From NCBI GenBank assembly GCA_958405565.1, contig CATYEN010000015.1:1-43483 (forward strand): 43,483 nucleotides of DNA. The letters are read 5' to 3'. This document shows, in pieces, positions 16,847-30,753 of the stretch. Positions within the stretch are counted from its first letter, which is position 1, and each line of letters starts with the position of its first letter. The position numbers were made by a program, and so were the translations under genes. The stretch comes from an uncultured Collinsella sp. (lineage in GTDB: Bacteria; Actinomycetota; Coriobacteriia; Coriobacteriales; Coriobacteriaceae). Under the pieces are notes generated by a model. The model worked only from the letters and a program-made list of their open reading frames with translations. It had not been told where the DNA came from and did no database searches.

Positions 16847-17386
16847 ATGAAGGTTATTCTTCTCGATGAGATCAAGGGCAAGGGCGGCGAGGGTGACGTC
16901 GTAGAGGTCGCTCAGGGTTACGCTGAGAACTTCCTGTTCCCCAAGAAGCTCGCTGTTGCCGCCACCAAGGGCAACCTCAAGCAGCTTGACGAGCGTCGCA
17001 ACAACATCGCCAAGCGCGAGGCCGTCCGTCTGGCTACCGCCAACGAGACCAAGGCTGCCTTCGAGGGCAAGACGGTCACCGTTGACGTCAAGGTCGGCGA
17101 CGAGGGCATCCTCTTTGGCTCCGTTACCGCCGCTATGATCGCTGACGCCATCAAGGCTCAGCTCGGTATGGACATCGACCGCAAGCGCGTCGAGCTCGGT
17201 AAGCCCATCAAGGTTGCCGGTGCCCACACCGTTGCCATCTCGCTGTACCGCGAGATCAAAGCCGAGGTTGTCGTTCTCGTCGGCGTTACCGCCGAGGAGC
17301 TCGCTGCCGAGGCTGAGGTCGAGGAGGCCGCTGAGGTCACCGAGGCCGAGACCGCCGAGGTCGAGACTGAGGCTGCTGCCGAGTAG
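16847..17386 (+). CDS. rplI: 50S ribosomal protein L9
   Basis: 179 residues, some 30 longer than usual. The N-terminal domain MKVILLDEIKGKGGEGDVV and GYAENFLFPKKLA are canonical. A long helix and the C-terminal domain (EGILFGSVT) follow. The extra tail from about residue 148 is almost entirely Ala, Glu, Val and Thr and very acidic, an unusual low-complexity extension. It lies 15 bases after rpsR and is the last gene of the operon. Confidence 0.96.
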   Translation: MKVILLDEIKGKGGEGDVVEVAQGYAENFLFPKKLAVAATKGNLKQLDERRNNIAKREAVRLATANETKAAFEGKTVTVDVKVGDEGILFGSVTAAMIADAIKAQLGMDIDRKRVELGKPIKVAGAHTVAISLYREIKAEVVVLVGVTAEELAAEAEVEEAAEVTEAETAEVETEAAAE

Positions 17387-17418
17387 CATTTGCTGCAACG
17401 CAACAATCTTGTTCTAAG

Positions 17419-17456
17419 AAGGGCGCTCTGGGAAACCAGGGCGCCCTTTTGTTTTT
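17419..17456 (+). terminator. Terminator of the rpsF-rplI operon
   Basis: The stem 17419-17431 pairs with 17436-17448 (AAGGGCGC...GCGCCCTT) around a GAAA-like loop, followed by T-rich sequence. Confidence 0.92.
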
Positions 17457-17610
17457 TGCGCTGAGTGAGTGCCATGGTGAACGTTGCGTCGAAGTCCTAT
17501 ATACAGGACCGTTCATCCGTTTGGTTCGGTGATGATTGGCGGCGCGCGGCGCGTTTTGGAACTGTGGCTGATACTATGGATGCTCGCAAGCGATATGAAT
17601 GAGGATGCTC

Positions 17611-19002
17611 ATGGCATATGACGATAGGGAGACCGGGCTGACGGTTGAGGACCGCGGCTCCAAGTTGGGTCTTCCCCAAAACCAAGATGCAGAGGCCAAT
17701 GTACTGGCCGCTATGCTGCTATCGCCCGAGGTGGTCGAAGAGGCCCAGGTCGAGCTGCAGCCCGATGACTTCTACCGGCCCATTCATAAGACCATCTATA
17801 CCGCGATGGTCGATATGTACAACAGCCGCATTCCCATCGACTCCATCTCGCTGATCGATTACCTGCGAAGCATCAACAAGCTTGATGCCGTGGGCGGCGA
17901 GGCCTACATTTTGGAGTTGATGGGTCAGACCCTGTCGCTCGTCAACTGGCAGCACCATGCCGCCATCGTTCGCCGCGATTCGATGCTGCGTGAGCTGATC
18001 GGCGCCACCAACGAGATCAACGCGCTGGCCTATAACGCTCCCACCGATACCAAAGAGGTCGTGGAGCTAGCCGAGAGCAAGCTGCTCAAGGTTACGGCGC
18101 GCGAGGTCAAGTCGAGCTACAAGACGCTGACCGAGTTTATGGTCGAGGCCTATAACGAGGCCGAGGAAGTGTGCCAGGCTGGTGGCCAGGCTGCGGGCGT
18201 GCCCACGGGCTTCCCGTCGCTCGACCGCATGCTCATGGGTTTCCGCGAGGGCCAGCTCATCATCATCGGCGCCCGCCCTGCTGTGGGTAAGACGTCGTTC
18301 GCCCTGAATCTGGCGCTCAACGCTGCCGCCGCTGGTTATACCGTCGGCTTCTTCTCTCTGGAGATGTCGGGCAAGGAAATTGCCCAGCGCCTGATTTGCG
18401 CCTACGCCATGATCTCGATCAGTGACTTCCGCATGGGCCGCATTAGCCCCGAGCAGTGGGCCAATATCAACGAGGCCACGCAGACCTTGTCCAAGCTCGA
18501 TATTCTGATTGACGATACGCCCGGCACCACAGTGACCGAGATTCGCGCCAAGAGCCGCCGCATGCTCCATAACAAGGAGAAGGCAATCATCATCCTGGAC
18601 TACCTGCAGCTGGTGAGTCCTCCGCCGGGACGCCGCTCCGAGAGCCGTACCGTCGAGGTTTCGGAGATGTCGCGTGGTCTGAAGATCATGGCTAAGGAAC
18701 TCAAGATCCCGCTCATCGCACTATCGCAGCTCTCGCGTCAGGTCGAATCCCGTACTGGCAAGCGCCCGCAGCTTTCCGACCTTCGTGAATCGGGCTCCAT
18801 CGAGCAGGACGCCGATATCGTTATGTTTTTGGACCGCTCCGCCGACGAGGCCGAAGCCTCGCGCGACGATCGACCCGACGAGGGCGTTACGCGTATCGTC
18901 GTGGCCAAGAACCGTTCGGGCCCGATCGGCGACGTCGACCTGATGTTCCTGCCGGCATCCACCAAGTTCTATGAGCTTGATGGGGCACATGCCGAGGAGT
19001 AG
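17611..19002 (+). CDS. dnaB: Replicative DNA helicase DnaB
   Basis: 463 residues. The N-terminal primase-interaction domain begins at PQNQDAEANVLAAML. The RecA-like core has Walker A ARPAVGKTS (about 222-230), LDYLQL (Walker B), LSQLSRQVESR and DLRESGSIEQDAD. The start at 17611 has GAGGA five bases upstream; an ATG at 17599 has none. DnaB is the ring helicase that unwinds DNA at the fork. It follows the rpsF operon, a common arrangement, and precedes purA. No intein is present. Confidence 0.97.
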   Translation: MAYDDRETGLTVEDRGSKLGLPQNQDAEANVLAAMLLSPEVVEEAQVELQPDDFYRPIHKTIYTAMVDMYNSRIPIDSISLIDYLRSINKLDAVGGEAYILELMGQTLSLVNWQHHAAIVRRDSMLRELIGATNEINALAYNAPTDTKEVVELAESKLLKVTAREVKSSYKTLTEFMVEAYNEAEEVCQAGGQAAGVPTGFPSLDRMLMGFREGQLIIIGARPAVGKTSFALNLALNAAAAGYTVGFFSLEMSGKEIAQRLICAYAMISISDFRMGRISPEQWANINEATQTLSKLDILIDDTPGTTVTEIRAKSRRMLHNKEKAIIILDYLQLVSPPPGRRSESRTVEVSEMSRGLKIMAKELKIPLIALSQLSRQVESRTGKRPQLSDLRESGSIEQDADIVMFLDRSADEAEASRDDRPDEGVTRIVVAKNRSGPIGDVDLMFLPASTKFYELDGAHAEE

Positions 19003-19029
19003 GACAGGCGCCCGTTGCACGGGTATACT
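19001..19029 (+). promoter_or_regulatory. Possible purA promoter
   Basis: TATACT (19024-19029) is preceded 17 bases upstream by AGGACA, a partial -35. It begins at the dnaB stop and lies 67 bases before purA. Confidence 0.4.
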
Positions 19030-19095
19030 GGGAATGTTTTGTGCTTCTGCGTGCCGGCGTGGCGCGTAGACAGTCCATGAATGTAAGGAGTAAAC

Positions 19096-20382
<1,287 letters not shown>

Positions 20383-20404
20383 TCGGGACTATTTGGTTAT
20401 TGCG

Positions 20405-20446
20405 ATATACCCCTTTGCAGCCCGGACGGGCGGCCGAGGGGTATAT
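20405..20446. other. Hairpin between purA and purD
   Basis: ATATACCCCT (20405-20414) pairs perfectly with AGGGGTATAT (20437-20446), with an inner GCCCG/CGGGC stem. Only TTTGC follows, so it may be a weak terminator or an RNA-stability hairpin between the two genes. Confidence 0.55.
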
Positions 20447-20500
20447 TTGCTTGCAAAGGGCTCGCGCGGAGCGGGCCATTCATCCATAGAGGAGGCACCC

Positions 20501-21805
20501 TTGAAGGCGGACACTCAAACCATCGACATCCTGTTGTTGGGCAGCGGCGGCCGTGAGCATGCTTTGGCAGCTAAGCTCGCAGCATCACCGCGCGCCGGCA
20601 AGCTCTACATCGCGCCGGGCAACGGCGGCACCGCGAGCTGCGGCGAGAACGTTGTTCTCGACGACTGTGATCCTGCGGCCGTGGCGGCGTTTGCGCAGAG
20701 CCACGGATGCGGACTCGTGGTAATTGGCCCCGAGGCTCCGCTCGTGGCGGGCGTGGCCGACGCCGTGCGCGCGGCGGGCATTCCCTGCTTTGGCCCGGGT
20801 GCCGAGGGCGCCCAGATGGAGGGTTCCAAGCTGTTCTCCAAGCAGCTCATGGAGCGCGCCGGTATCCCGACGGCAGCCTACGGCTCGTTTACCGACGAGG
20901 CTTCGGCTCTCGCCTACGTGCGCGAGCAGGGCGCTCCGCTGGTCGTGAAGGCCGACGGCCTTGCCGCGGGCAAGGGCGTTATCGTGGCGACCGAACTTGA
21001 GCAGGCCGAGGAGGCCGTGCGCGAGTGCTTTGGCGGCACCTTTGGCGATGCCGGCAATACCGTGGTCATCGAGGAGATGCTGACCGGTCCCGAGTGCTCG
21101 CTGCTGGCCTTTACCGACGGCAAGACCGTGCGCCCCATGGCCACCTCGCAGGACCACAAGCGCGCGCTCGAGGGTGACAAGGGCCCCAACACCGGTGGCA
21201 TGGGTGTCTACAGCCCGGTGCCCATCGTGACCGACGAGGAGCACGCCACCATGGTGGCGGTCATGGAGCAGACCGTGGCTGAGCTCGCTGCCGAGGGCAT
21301 CGACTACCGCGGCTGCCTGTACGGCGGCTTTATGCTCACGCCCGCCGGCCCCAAGGTGCTGGAGTTCAACGCCCGCTTTGGCGACCCCGAGACGCAGGTC
21401 GTGCTGCCGCGCCTTAAGAACGATCTGGTCGAGGTCATGCTGGCCTGCGCCAACTGCGAGCTCGATCAGATTGAGCTCGACTGGCGTGACGAGTGGGCCG
21501 TGGCCGTTGTCCTGACGAGCGCGGGCTATCCCGGCAGCTACGAGAAGGGCAAGGTCATCACCGGTATCGAGGACGCCGAGGCCATGGAGAACGTGACCGT
21601 GTACCATGCCGGCACCGCCGTGGTGGACGGTCAGCTTGTGACCAACGGTGGCCGCGTGCTTGCCGTGACCGCTCTGGGTGACACGTTCGAGAACGCTCGT
21701 AACCTTGCCTACGAGGCCTGCGAGAAGATTGATTTTGAAGGCAAGACCCTGCGTCATGACATCGGTCTGCGCGCGCTGCGCGGCCGCGACGCCTGGGATG
21801 CCTAA
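20501..21805 (+). CDS. purD: Phosphoribosylamine-glycine ligase (GAR synthetase)
   Basis: 434 residues from a TTG start at 20501 with GGAGG five bases upstream; the open frame runs back into purA but has no signal there. LLLGSGGREHALA opens the protein, followed by IGPEAPLVAGV, the ATP-grasp domain (VVKADGLAAGKGV, near residue 140) and LEFNARFGDPETQ. It catalyses the second step of purine synthesis. It is directly followed by the NUDIX gene 21 bases later. Confidence 0.97.
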   Translation: MKADTQTIDILLLGSGGREHALAAKLAASPRAGKLYIAPGNGGTASCGENVVLDDCDPAAVAAFAQSHGCGLVVIGPEAPLVAGVADAVRAAGIPCFGPGAEGAQMEGSKLFSKQLMERAGIPTAAYGSFTDEASALAYVREQGAPLVVKADGLAAGKGVIVATELEQAEEAVRECFGGTFGDAGNTVVIEEMLTGPECSLLAFTDGKTVRPMATSQDHKRALEGDKGPNTGGMGVYSPVPIVTDEEHATMVAVMEQTVAELAAEGIDYRGCLYGGFMLTPAGPKVLEFNARFGDPETQVVLPRLKNDLVEVMLACANCELDQIELDWRDEWAVAVVLTSAGYPGSYEKGKVITGIEDAEAMENVTVYHAGTAVVDGQLVTNGGRVLAVTALGDTFENARNLAYEACEKIDFEGKTLRHDIGLRALRGRDAWDA

Positions 21806-21826
21806 AGTCCGAGAGGGATGAGACGG

Positions 21827-22522
21827 ATGGACGAGAAGAACGAAGAGCTCGTGGACGCGCAGATCGTCGAAGAGGACAGCCGCATGTATGGGCACGCCGA
21901 GGGCGAGCCTGGTGGCGAGGTCGCTGACGAGCCGGTGCTGGTGCTGGGCGATGACGACCCACACGATGCCGAGCTGCACGAGAAGATTCTTTCGGAGGAG
22001 TGTGCCTGGAAGGGCAAGATCCTCGACGTCCACCGTCTTGAGGTTGAGCTGCCCAACGGCCATCGCAGTGCCCGCGATGTGATTCGCCATCCGGGTGCGG
22101 CGGCCGTGGTGGCACTGACCGAGAGCGGCAAGATCTTGCTGGTGCGTCAGTACCGCACCGCCATCGACCGCGTGACGGTCGAGATTCCCGCCGGCAAGCT
22201 CGACCCGGGCGAGGATCCGCTCGATTGCGCCAAGCGTGAGCTGCACGAGGAGACGGGCTTTAGGGCCGGTCGCATTCGCTTTTTGACGTCGATTGTCACG
22301 ACCTGTGGCTTCTGCGACGAGATCATTCACATCTACCTAGCTACGAAGCTCGAGTTCGACGCGCCCAACCCCGATGATGACGAGTTTGTCAACGTGGACC
22401 TGGTGCCGCTGCACGAGTTGATCGACGCCGTACTCGACGGCAAGATCGAAGACGCCAAGACCGTCGTGGGCGCCTTGGCCTGCGACAGTATCGCTCACCG
22501 ACTAGGCGGGGCAGAGCTGTAA
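21827..22522 (+). CDS. NUDIX hydrolase, ADP-ribose pyrophosphatase type
   Basis: 231 residues. The NUDIX box lies in AGKLDPGEDPLDC and AKRELHEETGF (about residues 123-146) and fits G-x5-E-x7-REU-x-EE-x-GU. VLLVRQYR-like ILLVRQYR and VEIPAGKLD precede it, as in ADP-ribose pyrophosphatases. An acidic N-terminal extension of about 50 residues is atypical and looks disordered. GAGAGGG is nine bases before the ATG at 21827; the ATG at 21818 directly abuts it and is less likely. It is probably co-transcribed with purD and may salvage ADP-ribose. Confidence 0.88.
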   Translation: MDEKNEELVDAQIVEEDSRMYGHAEGEPGGEVADEPVLVLGDDDPHDAELHEKILSEECAWKGKILDVHRLEVELPNGHRSARDVIRHPGAAAVVALTESGKILLVRQYRTAIDRVTVEIPAGKLDPGEDPLDCAKRELHEETGFRAGRIRFLTSIVTTCGFCDEIIHIYLATKLEFDAPNPDDDEFVNVDLVPLHELIDAVLDGKIEDAKTVVGALACDSIAHRLGGAEL

Positions 22523-22561
22523 CGAGCGGGGATGATCCCGCAGGTTTGTATAAGTCAGCGA

Positions 22562-22659
22562 AAGTGCCCCACTTGAGGCAAGGTGGCCTGAAAGAGGAGG
22601 GAAGCGTACGGATGTACGCGACCGACGATTGAAGGCCAGATTGTCCAAATGGGGCACTT
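22562..22659. repeat. Long compound palindrome upstream of ABC exporter
   Basis: AAGTGCCCCA (22562-22571) pairs with TGGGGCACTT (22650-22659). Inside, CAAGGTGGCCT pairs imperfectly with AGGCCAGATTG, and at the centre GCGTAC pairs with GTACGC. Almost the whole gap between the NUDIX gene and the exporter is this structure. It has no T run. Confidence 0.7.
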
Positions 22660-22706
22660 GCAGCGTCGAGATGAAACGCGGTTTGGTAAAACCGCGTAAG
22701 GTGATT

Positions 22707-24479
22707 ATGCTGAAGAGGTTTTTGTCTTACTACAAGCCCCAGATGGGGCTTTTTGTTGCCGATACTGTTTGTGCTCTGGTGCTTGCTGCCATTGACCTGG
22801 CGTTTCCTATCATTCTGCGCAATCTGACCGGCGGGCTCTTCACCCAAGGCCAGGCTGCCATTATGCAGGCGCTCGGCATGATTGCGGTGGGCCTGGTACT
22901 GATGTATGCCATCCGTTGCGCCTGCCGCTACTTTGTGAGCTATTGGGGTCATGTGATGGGCGCGCGCATGGAGTCCAAGATGCGCGAGGACCTGTTCGAT
23001 CAGTATGAGCGCTTTAGCTTTGCGTATTTCGATCGCAACAGCTCGGGCGATATGATGAGCCGCGTCGTCAACGACCTGTTCGACATCTGCGAGGCGGCAC
23101 ATCACGTGCCCGAGTGGATTATCATCTGCGGCATCGAGATTATCGGCTCGTTTGTGATTCTGTTTACCATCGCGCCGGTGCTGGCGCTTGCCATGGCTGT
23201 GGTGACGGCGGCGTTCGCGGTCATCATGTTTTGGCAGAACATGCGCATGCGCGAGGTCTTTAGCGACAACCGCAAAAAGATCAGTGGCATCAATGCGCAG
23301 CTGCAGGATTCGCTGGCTGGCATGCGTGTGGTCAAGAGTTTTGCGAATGAGGAGACCGAGCGCTCCAAGTTCCGCGCCTCCAACAATCGCTATCTCTCGT
23401 CCAAGGAGAACATGTATCACGCCATGGGCGTCTACACCGCGACGTATGGCCTGCTCTCGGGCGTGCTGTACGTGATCGTGGTGCTGCTGGGCGGTTGGTT
23501 GGTGGCTCAGGGCGAGCTGCAGGCGGTCGACATGGCGACCTTCGCACTCTATATTTCGCTGTTCTGCACGCCGCTCGAGACGCTCGTCAACTCGGCCGAG
23601 ATGTATCAGAAGGCCATTGCCGGGTTTAAGCGCATGGACGAGGTGCTTTCGACTGCGCCGGATATTCAGGATAAGCCGGGCGCCGCGGACCTGCAGGTGA
23701 CCGCCGGCGCTGTTGAGTATCGCGACGTGTGCTTTAGCTACGAGGATGTTGAGCTGGGCGAGGCCGGTGCCGATGAGCGGCCCGTGATCGACCATATGGA
23801 CCTGTCCATCAAGCCCGGTCAGACCATCGCACTGGTCGGCCCCTCTGGCGGCGGTAAGTCCACGACCTGCTCGCTGCTGCCGCGCTTTTATGACGTGGCC
23901 GCCGGATCCATTCGCATCGACGGTCAGGACGTGCGCGATGTGACGCAGCAGAGCCTGCGCCGAGCCATCGGCCTGGTGCAGCAGGACGTCTACCTGTTCG
24001 ATGGCACGATTGGCGAGAACATCGCCTACGGCAAGCCGGGTGCCACGGCAGAAGAGATCGCCGAGGCCGCCCACCGCGCCAACATCGACACCTTTATCGA
24101 GTCGCTGCCGCAGGGCTACGATACGGTGGTGGGCGAGCGCGGCAGCCGTCTTTCGGGCGGGCAGAAGCAGCGCGTCGCCATTGCTCGCGTGTTTCTCAAG
24201 AACCCCAAGATCCTTATCTTGGATGAGGCGACGAGCGCTTTGGATAATGAGAGCGAGGAGGCGGTGCAGGAGTCGCTTGAAGAGTTGGCGCGCGGCCGCA
24301 CCACGATCATCATCGCCCATCGTCTGTCGACCATTAAGCATGCCGACGAAATCGCGACCGTTGAGCATGGTCGCGTTGTGGAGCGTGGCACGCACGAGGA
24401 GCTTCTCGCACGTGGCGGCACCTATGCCCGTTACTATCGAATGCAGTTCGAAGGTGCGCGTGCGCACGAGCTCGACTGA
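22707..24479 (+). CDS. ABC exporter half-transporter (membrane plus ATPase)
   Basis: 590 residues. The N-terminal part has six membrane helices (about 1-300). The nucleotide-binding domain has Walker A GPSGGGKST (about 378-386), Q-loop VQQDVYLFD, signature LSGGQKQR (482-489), Walker B ILILDEATSALD and H-loop IIAHRLST. This is the type I exporter family, which acts as a dimer in drug, lipid or peptide export; the substrate is not predictable. AAGGTG lies a short distance before the ATG at 22707; other starts (22671, GTG 22701) are possible. It is a single gene, so it is probably a homodimer. Confidence 0.9.
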   Translation: MLKRFLSYYKPQMGLFVADTVCALVLAAIDLAFPIILRNLTGGLFTQGQAAIMQALGMIAVGLVLMYAIRCACRYFVSYWGHVMGARMESKMREDLFDQYERFSFAYFDRNSSGDMMSRVVNDLFDICEAAHHVPEWIIICGIEIIGSFVILFTIAPVLALAMAVVTAAFAVIMFWQNMRMREVFSDNRKKISGINAQLQDSLAGMRVVKSFANEETERSKFRASNNRYLSSKENMYHAMGVYTATYGLLSGVLYVIVVLLGGWLVAQGELQAVDMATFALYISLFCTPLETLVNSAEMYQKAIAGFKRMDEVLSTAPDIQDKPGAADLQVTAGAVEYRDVCFSYEDVELGEAGADERPVIDHMDLSIKPGQTIALVGPSGGGKSTTCSLLPRFYDVAAGSIRIDGQDVRDVTQQSLRRAIGLVQQDVYLFDGTIGENIAYGKPGATAEEIAEAAHRANIDTFIESLPQGYDTVVGERGSRLSGGQKQRVAIARVFLKNPKILILDEATSALDNESEEAVQESLEELARGRTTIIIAHRLSTIKHADEIATVEHGRVVERGTHEELLARGGTYARYYRMQFEGARAHELD

Positions 24480-24498
24480 TTGATATGACAGGAAGTTT

Positions 24499-25464
24499 AT
24501 GGCTGATAAGAACCCTTTGACTCCGGAAGAAGTGACGGAGTTATTCTCCGAAATCGACGCATCCGGCGTCTTGGATCCTACGCTCGCCAAAAAGCGTACC
24601 GAGCGCATGCGCGAGAAAGAGGCGGCGGTCAAGCGCGGCGACAAGGCGACGCTGGCGCGACTGCGCAGCGAGGATCGCGCGAGTCAGGCAAAACATATCG
24701 ACCCGTTGTCCGAGGACGACCCCTCGGGCTCGCAGGTGAGCCATACCATTACAAAGACCGCCATGGCCGTGGTCATCGGCATCCTGGTACTGATCGTGGG
24801 CATGCAGATCGGCTACGGCGTGATGCGCCGTCTGAACACTGCCAACCTGTCCGAGAGCGTTTCGGTCGATACCGTTTCTACAGCACTCAAGGGTGGACTC
24901 GAGTGGGGTAACGGCTTTACGCAGTTCCCGCTCGACTTTACCGTCGATGAAGCCGATGAACGTACGGGCACGGTCGAGGTAACGGTGTTGGACACATCGT
25001 CTGCCAACGAGCTTGAGCTGCTGTCCAACGGGCAGATCCAGGCCGCGGCACTTGCGACCAACGCGCTGCTCAACGATAAGATCGACCGCGTGGTGTACAA
25101 CGTGCACGCCTATATCGATGAGGACAGCAATATCCAGCATGATTCCTTCTTTGGCATGTTCCCCGCGAGGGGCCATCAGAGCGCCATTTTGACGTTTGTG
25201 TGGACCAAGAGCTCGTCAAATGCCACGAGCATCGACTGGAAGATGCGTATCGTGAGCATGGACGACACGATTGCCGAGCGCATCCAAAAGCAGGTGAACT
25301 CGGTGTCGTCACTGATTGAGGACCCGGCGGTAAGCCAGACCAAGATCACGGAAGAAAAGGCCGAGCGCGACTTGGAACATCGCCTGCACGGTCGCGAGAT
25401 CTTCCGCGGTGGCAAGCCCGACCGCACACCGTCCGATCTGCTGGAACAGGACAAGAAAAAGTAA
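24499..25464 (+). CDS. Single-pass membrane protein of unknown function
   Basis: 321 residues. A charged cytoplasmic N-terminus (about 1-85, Arg/Lys/Glu-rich, probably helical) is followed by one membrane helix (about 87-106, MAVVIGILVLIVGMQIGYGV) and an extracytoplasmic domain of about 180 residues, then a charged tail. I do not recognise a family. AGGAAG lies six bases before the ATG and 20 bases separate it from the exporter, so the two are probably co-transcribed and may work together. A terminator follows. Confidence 0.7.
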   Translation: MADKNPLTPEEVTELFSEIDASGVLDPTLAKKRTERMREKEAAVKRGDKATLARLRSEDRASQAKHIDPLSEDDPSGSQVSHTITKTAMAVVIGILVLIVGMQIGYGVMRRLNTANLSESVSVDTVSTALKGGLEWGNGFTQFPLDFTVDEADERTGTVEVTVLDTSSANELELLSNGQIQAAALATNALLNDKIDRVVYNVHAYIDEDSNIQHDSFFGMFPARGHQSAILTFVWTKSSSNATSIDWKMRIVSMDDTIAERIQKQVNSVSSLIEDPAVSQTKITEEKAERDLEHRLHGREIFRGGKPDRTPSDLLEQDKKK

Positions 25465-25470
25465 GAGGCC

Positions 25471-25511
25471 ATCATCCCGCGTGAGTCACAAGCCCACGCG
25501 GGATGATTTTT
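25471..25511 (+). terminator. Intrinsic terminator before carA
   Basis: The perfect 13-bp stem ATCATCCCGCGTG (25471-25483) pairs with 25495-25507 and is followed by a T run. Confidence 0.92.
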
Positions 25512-25524
25512 CTGGGACGGGGAT

Positions 25525-25600
25525 TAATAAATCATTATGCATAGAAAGTCATAATTATCATTTCGTAAACATTTCGATGAAATTAACGCCATGGCGCATG
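25525..25600 (+). promoter_or_regulatory. AT-rich upstream region of carA
   Basis: A distinctly AT-rich block with two similar imperfect palindromic stretches, around ATCATTATGCATAG (25531-25544) and TCATAATTATCATTT (25549-25563). Their spacing and composition resemble paired operators such as ArgR boxes, which would suit carAB because carbamoyl phosphate also feeds arginine synthesis. The assignment is tentative. Confidence 0.3.
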
Positions 25601-25635
25601 CTTGCGGTTACAATACCGCGAGGCCTAACTACCAA

Positions 25636-25668
25636 CCTTTAAGCCGGTCCCGTGAGACCGGGAAGGAG
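25636..25668 (+). promoter_or_regulatory. PyrR-binding hairpin covering the carA ribosome site
   Basis: CCGGT (25644-25648) pairs with ACCGG (25657-25661) around a loop with TCCCGTGAG, which fits the PyrR-site consensus UCCNGNGAG. CCTTT (25636-25640) can pair with AAGG (25663-25666), part of the GGAAGGAG ribosome site. With UMP-bound PyrR this would hide the ribosome site, the translational mode known in mycobacteria. No separate antiterminator or terminator is seen. Confidence 0.82.
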
Positions 25669-25672
25669 AACT

Positions 25673-27184
25673 ATGGCGAACAACCATACCGCGGGCACTG
25701 CTGCCCGCACCTTCGCGCCCAGCGAGCTTTGCCAGCGTATGCTGGCCAAAACCAGCAAGGGCACCTGCGGTCCCTGCATCCTGTATCTTGAGGATGGGAC
25801 CATTTTTTATGGACGTGCATGCGGCGCCGAGGGCACCGCGACCGGCGAAGTCTGCTTCAACACCTCGCTCGAGGGCTACTTTGAGGTCATGACCGACCCG
25901 AGCTATGCCGGCCAAATCGTAACCATGACCTATCCGCAGATCGGTAACTACGGTATCGACGAGACCGACGTCCAGTCGGCCTTCCCCGGCGACGCCGCTC
26001 GCCCCGCGAGCGCTCCGGCCATGCGCGGCATGATCGTGCGCGACATGTGTGCCACGCCTTCTAACTGGCGCTCGGCTGTCAGCGTGCCGGAGTATCTGCG
26101 TGCCCACGGCATCGTCGCCATCGAGGGTGTCGATACCCGTGCCCTGGTGCGCCACCTGCGCGACAACGGTTCCAAGATGGGTATTATCTCGACCGAGATC
26201 TTCGATGTCGATGAGCTTGCCGAGCGTCTGGCCGCAGCACCCACGCTGGTGGGCGAGAACCTGGTCAAGACCGTGAGCTGCCCTGAGCCTCACGAGTTCG
26301 CAGCCGCCGATCTGCCCGCCACGCATGACTTTGCACTCGCGGAAGCCGCTCCTGCCCGCCACAAAGTGGTCGCTTATGACTGCGGCGTGAAGCGCGGCAT
26401 TCTGGAGGGTCTCGTCCGCGCCGGCTGCGACCTCACCGTCGTGCCGTGGGACACGCCCGCGAGTGAGGTTCTCGACATGAATCCCGACGGCGTCTTTTTG
26501 TCTAACGGCCCCGGCGACCCGGATGCCGTGGTGGAGACCTACGAGCAGGTGCAGCGGCTGATCGGCAAGGTGCCGGTCTTTGGCATTTGCCTGGGTCACC
26601 AGATGATCAGCCTGGCCTGCGGCGCTCAGATGGAAAAGCTTAAGTTCGGTCACCGCGGTGGCAACCAGCCGGTTATGAACCTGGTGAGCCGCCGCGTGGA
26701 GATTACCGCGCAAAACCACGGTTTTGGTCTGCTGTTCCCCAGCTTGGGCAAGTTGATTCCCGAGCTTTCCGGCGGCGAGGCCGAGCATGCGGCCGATGGC
26801 GATCTGCGCACCTGGGTGCGCCGCGGCATCGCGCCGGTCGTGATGAACGAGCGCTTCGGCCGCATTCGCCTGACGCACGTGAACCTCAACGACGGCACCG
26901 CCGAGGGCATCCAGCTGCTCGACGCCCCGTGCTTCTCGGTCCAGTACCACCCCGAGGCCTCGCCCGGCCCCACCGATGCCCACTATCTCTTTACCGCCTT
27001 TACGCGACTCATGGACGGCGAGGAGAACTATCTGGACATCGACACCGCGAAGGACCGCCTTGCCGGCTGGAATTTCGCCGAGTCCGTCGATGGTTCCGCC
27101 GTTCTACCGAACGGCGGACCGGTCGACGCTGCGGCTGCATCTGGCACATCATCTTGCCGTTCTGCTTCGGACGCGCGGGCATAA
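25673..27184 (+). CDS. carA: Carbamoyl-phosphate synthase small (glutaminase) subunit
   Basis: About 503 residues, longer than the usual 360-390. The N-terminal domain contains LYLEDGTIFYGRACG and GEVCFNTSLEGYFEVMTDPSYAGQ. The glutamine amidotransferase domain has SNGPGDPD, the nucleophile Cys in PVFGICLGHQ, and HPEASPGP near residue 428. Extra residues lie at the N-terminus (about 35) and a low-complexity Ala/Ser tail follows the glutaminase domain. Ammonia from glutamine is passed to CarB. The start at 25673 follows GGAAGGAG. It is regulated by the PyrR-type leader. Confidence 0.97.
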   Translation: MANNHTAGTAARTFAPSELCQRMLAKTSKGTCGPCILYLEDGTIFYGRACGAEGTATGEVCFNTSLEGYFEVMTDPSYAGQIVTMTYPQIGNYGIDETDVQSAFPGDAARPASAPAMRGMIVRDMCATPSNWRSAVSVPEYLRAHGIVAIEGVDTRALVRHLRDNGSKMGIISTEIFDVDELAERLAAAPTLVGENLVKTVSCPEPHEFAAADLPATHDFALAEAAPARHKVVAYDCGVKRGILEGLVRAGCDLTVVPWDTPASEVLDMNPDGVFLSNGPGDPDAVVETYEQVQRLIGKVPVFGICLGHQMISLACGAQMEKLKFGHRGGNQPVMNLVSRRVEITAQNHGFGLLFPSLGKLIPELSGGEAEHAADGDLRTWVRRGIAPVVMNERFGRIRLTHVNLNDGTAEGIQLLDAPCFSVQYHPEASPGPTDAHYLFTAFTRLMDGEENYLDIDTAKDRLAGWNFAESVDGSAVLPNGGPVDAAAASGTSSCRSASDARA

Positions 27185-27282
27185 GCCCAGCGCGCCCTCG
27201 CATCACGGCAACCTGATGCACCAGCTGCACCCTCGCTGACTTTTCCAAAACATTGAGTCAGCCTCTCTAGGAGGTTTTAAAT

Positions 27283-30753
<3,471 letters not shown>

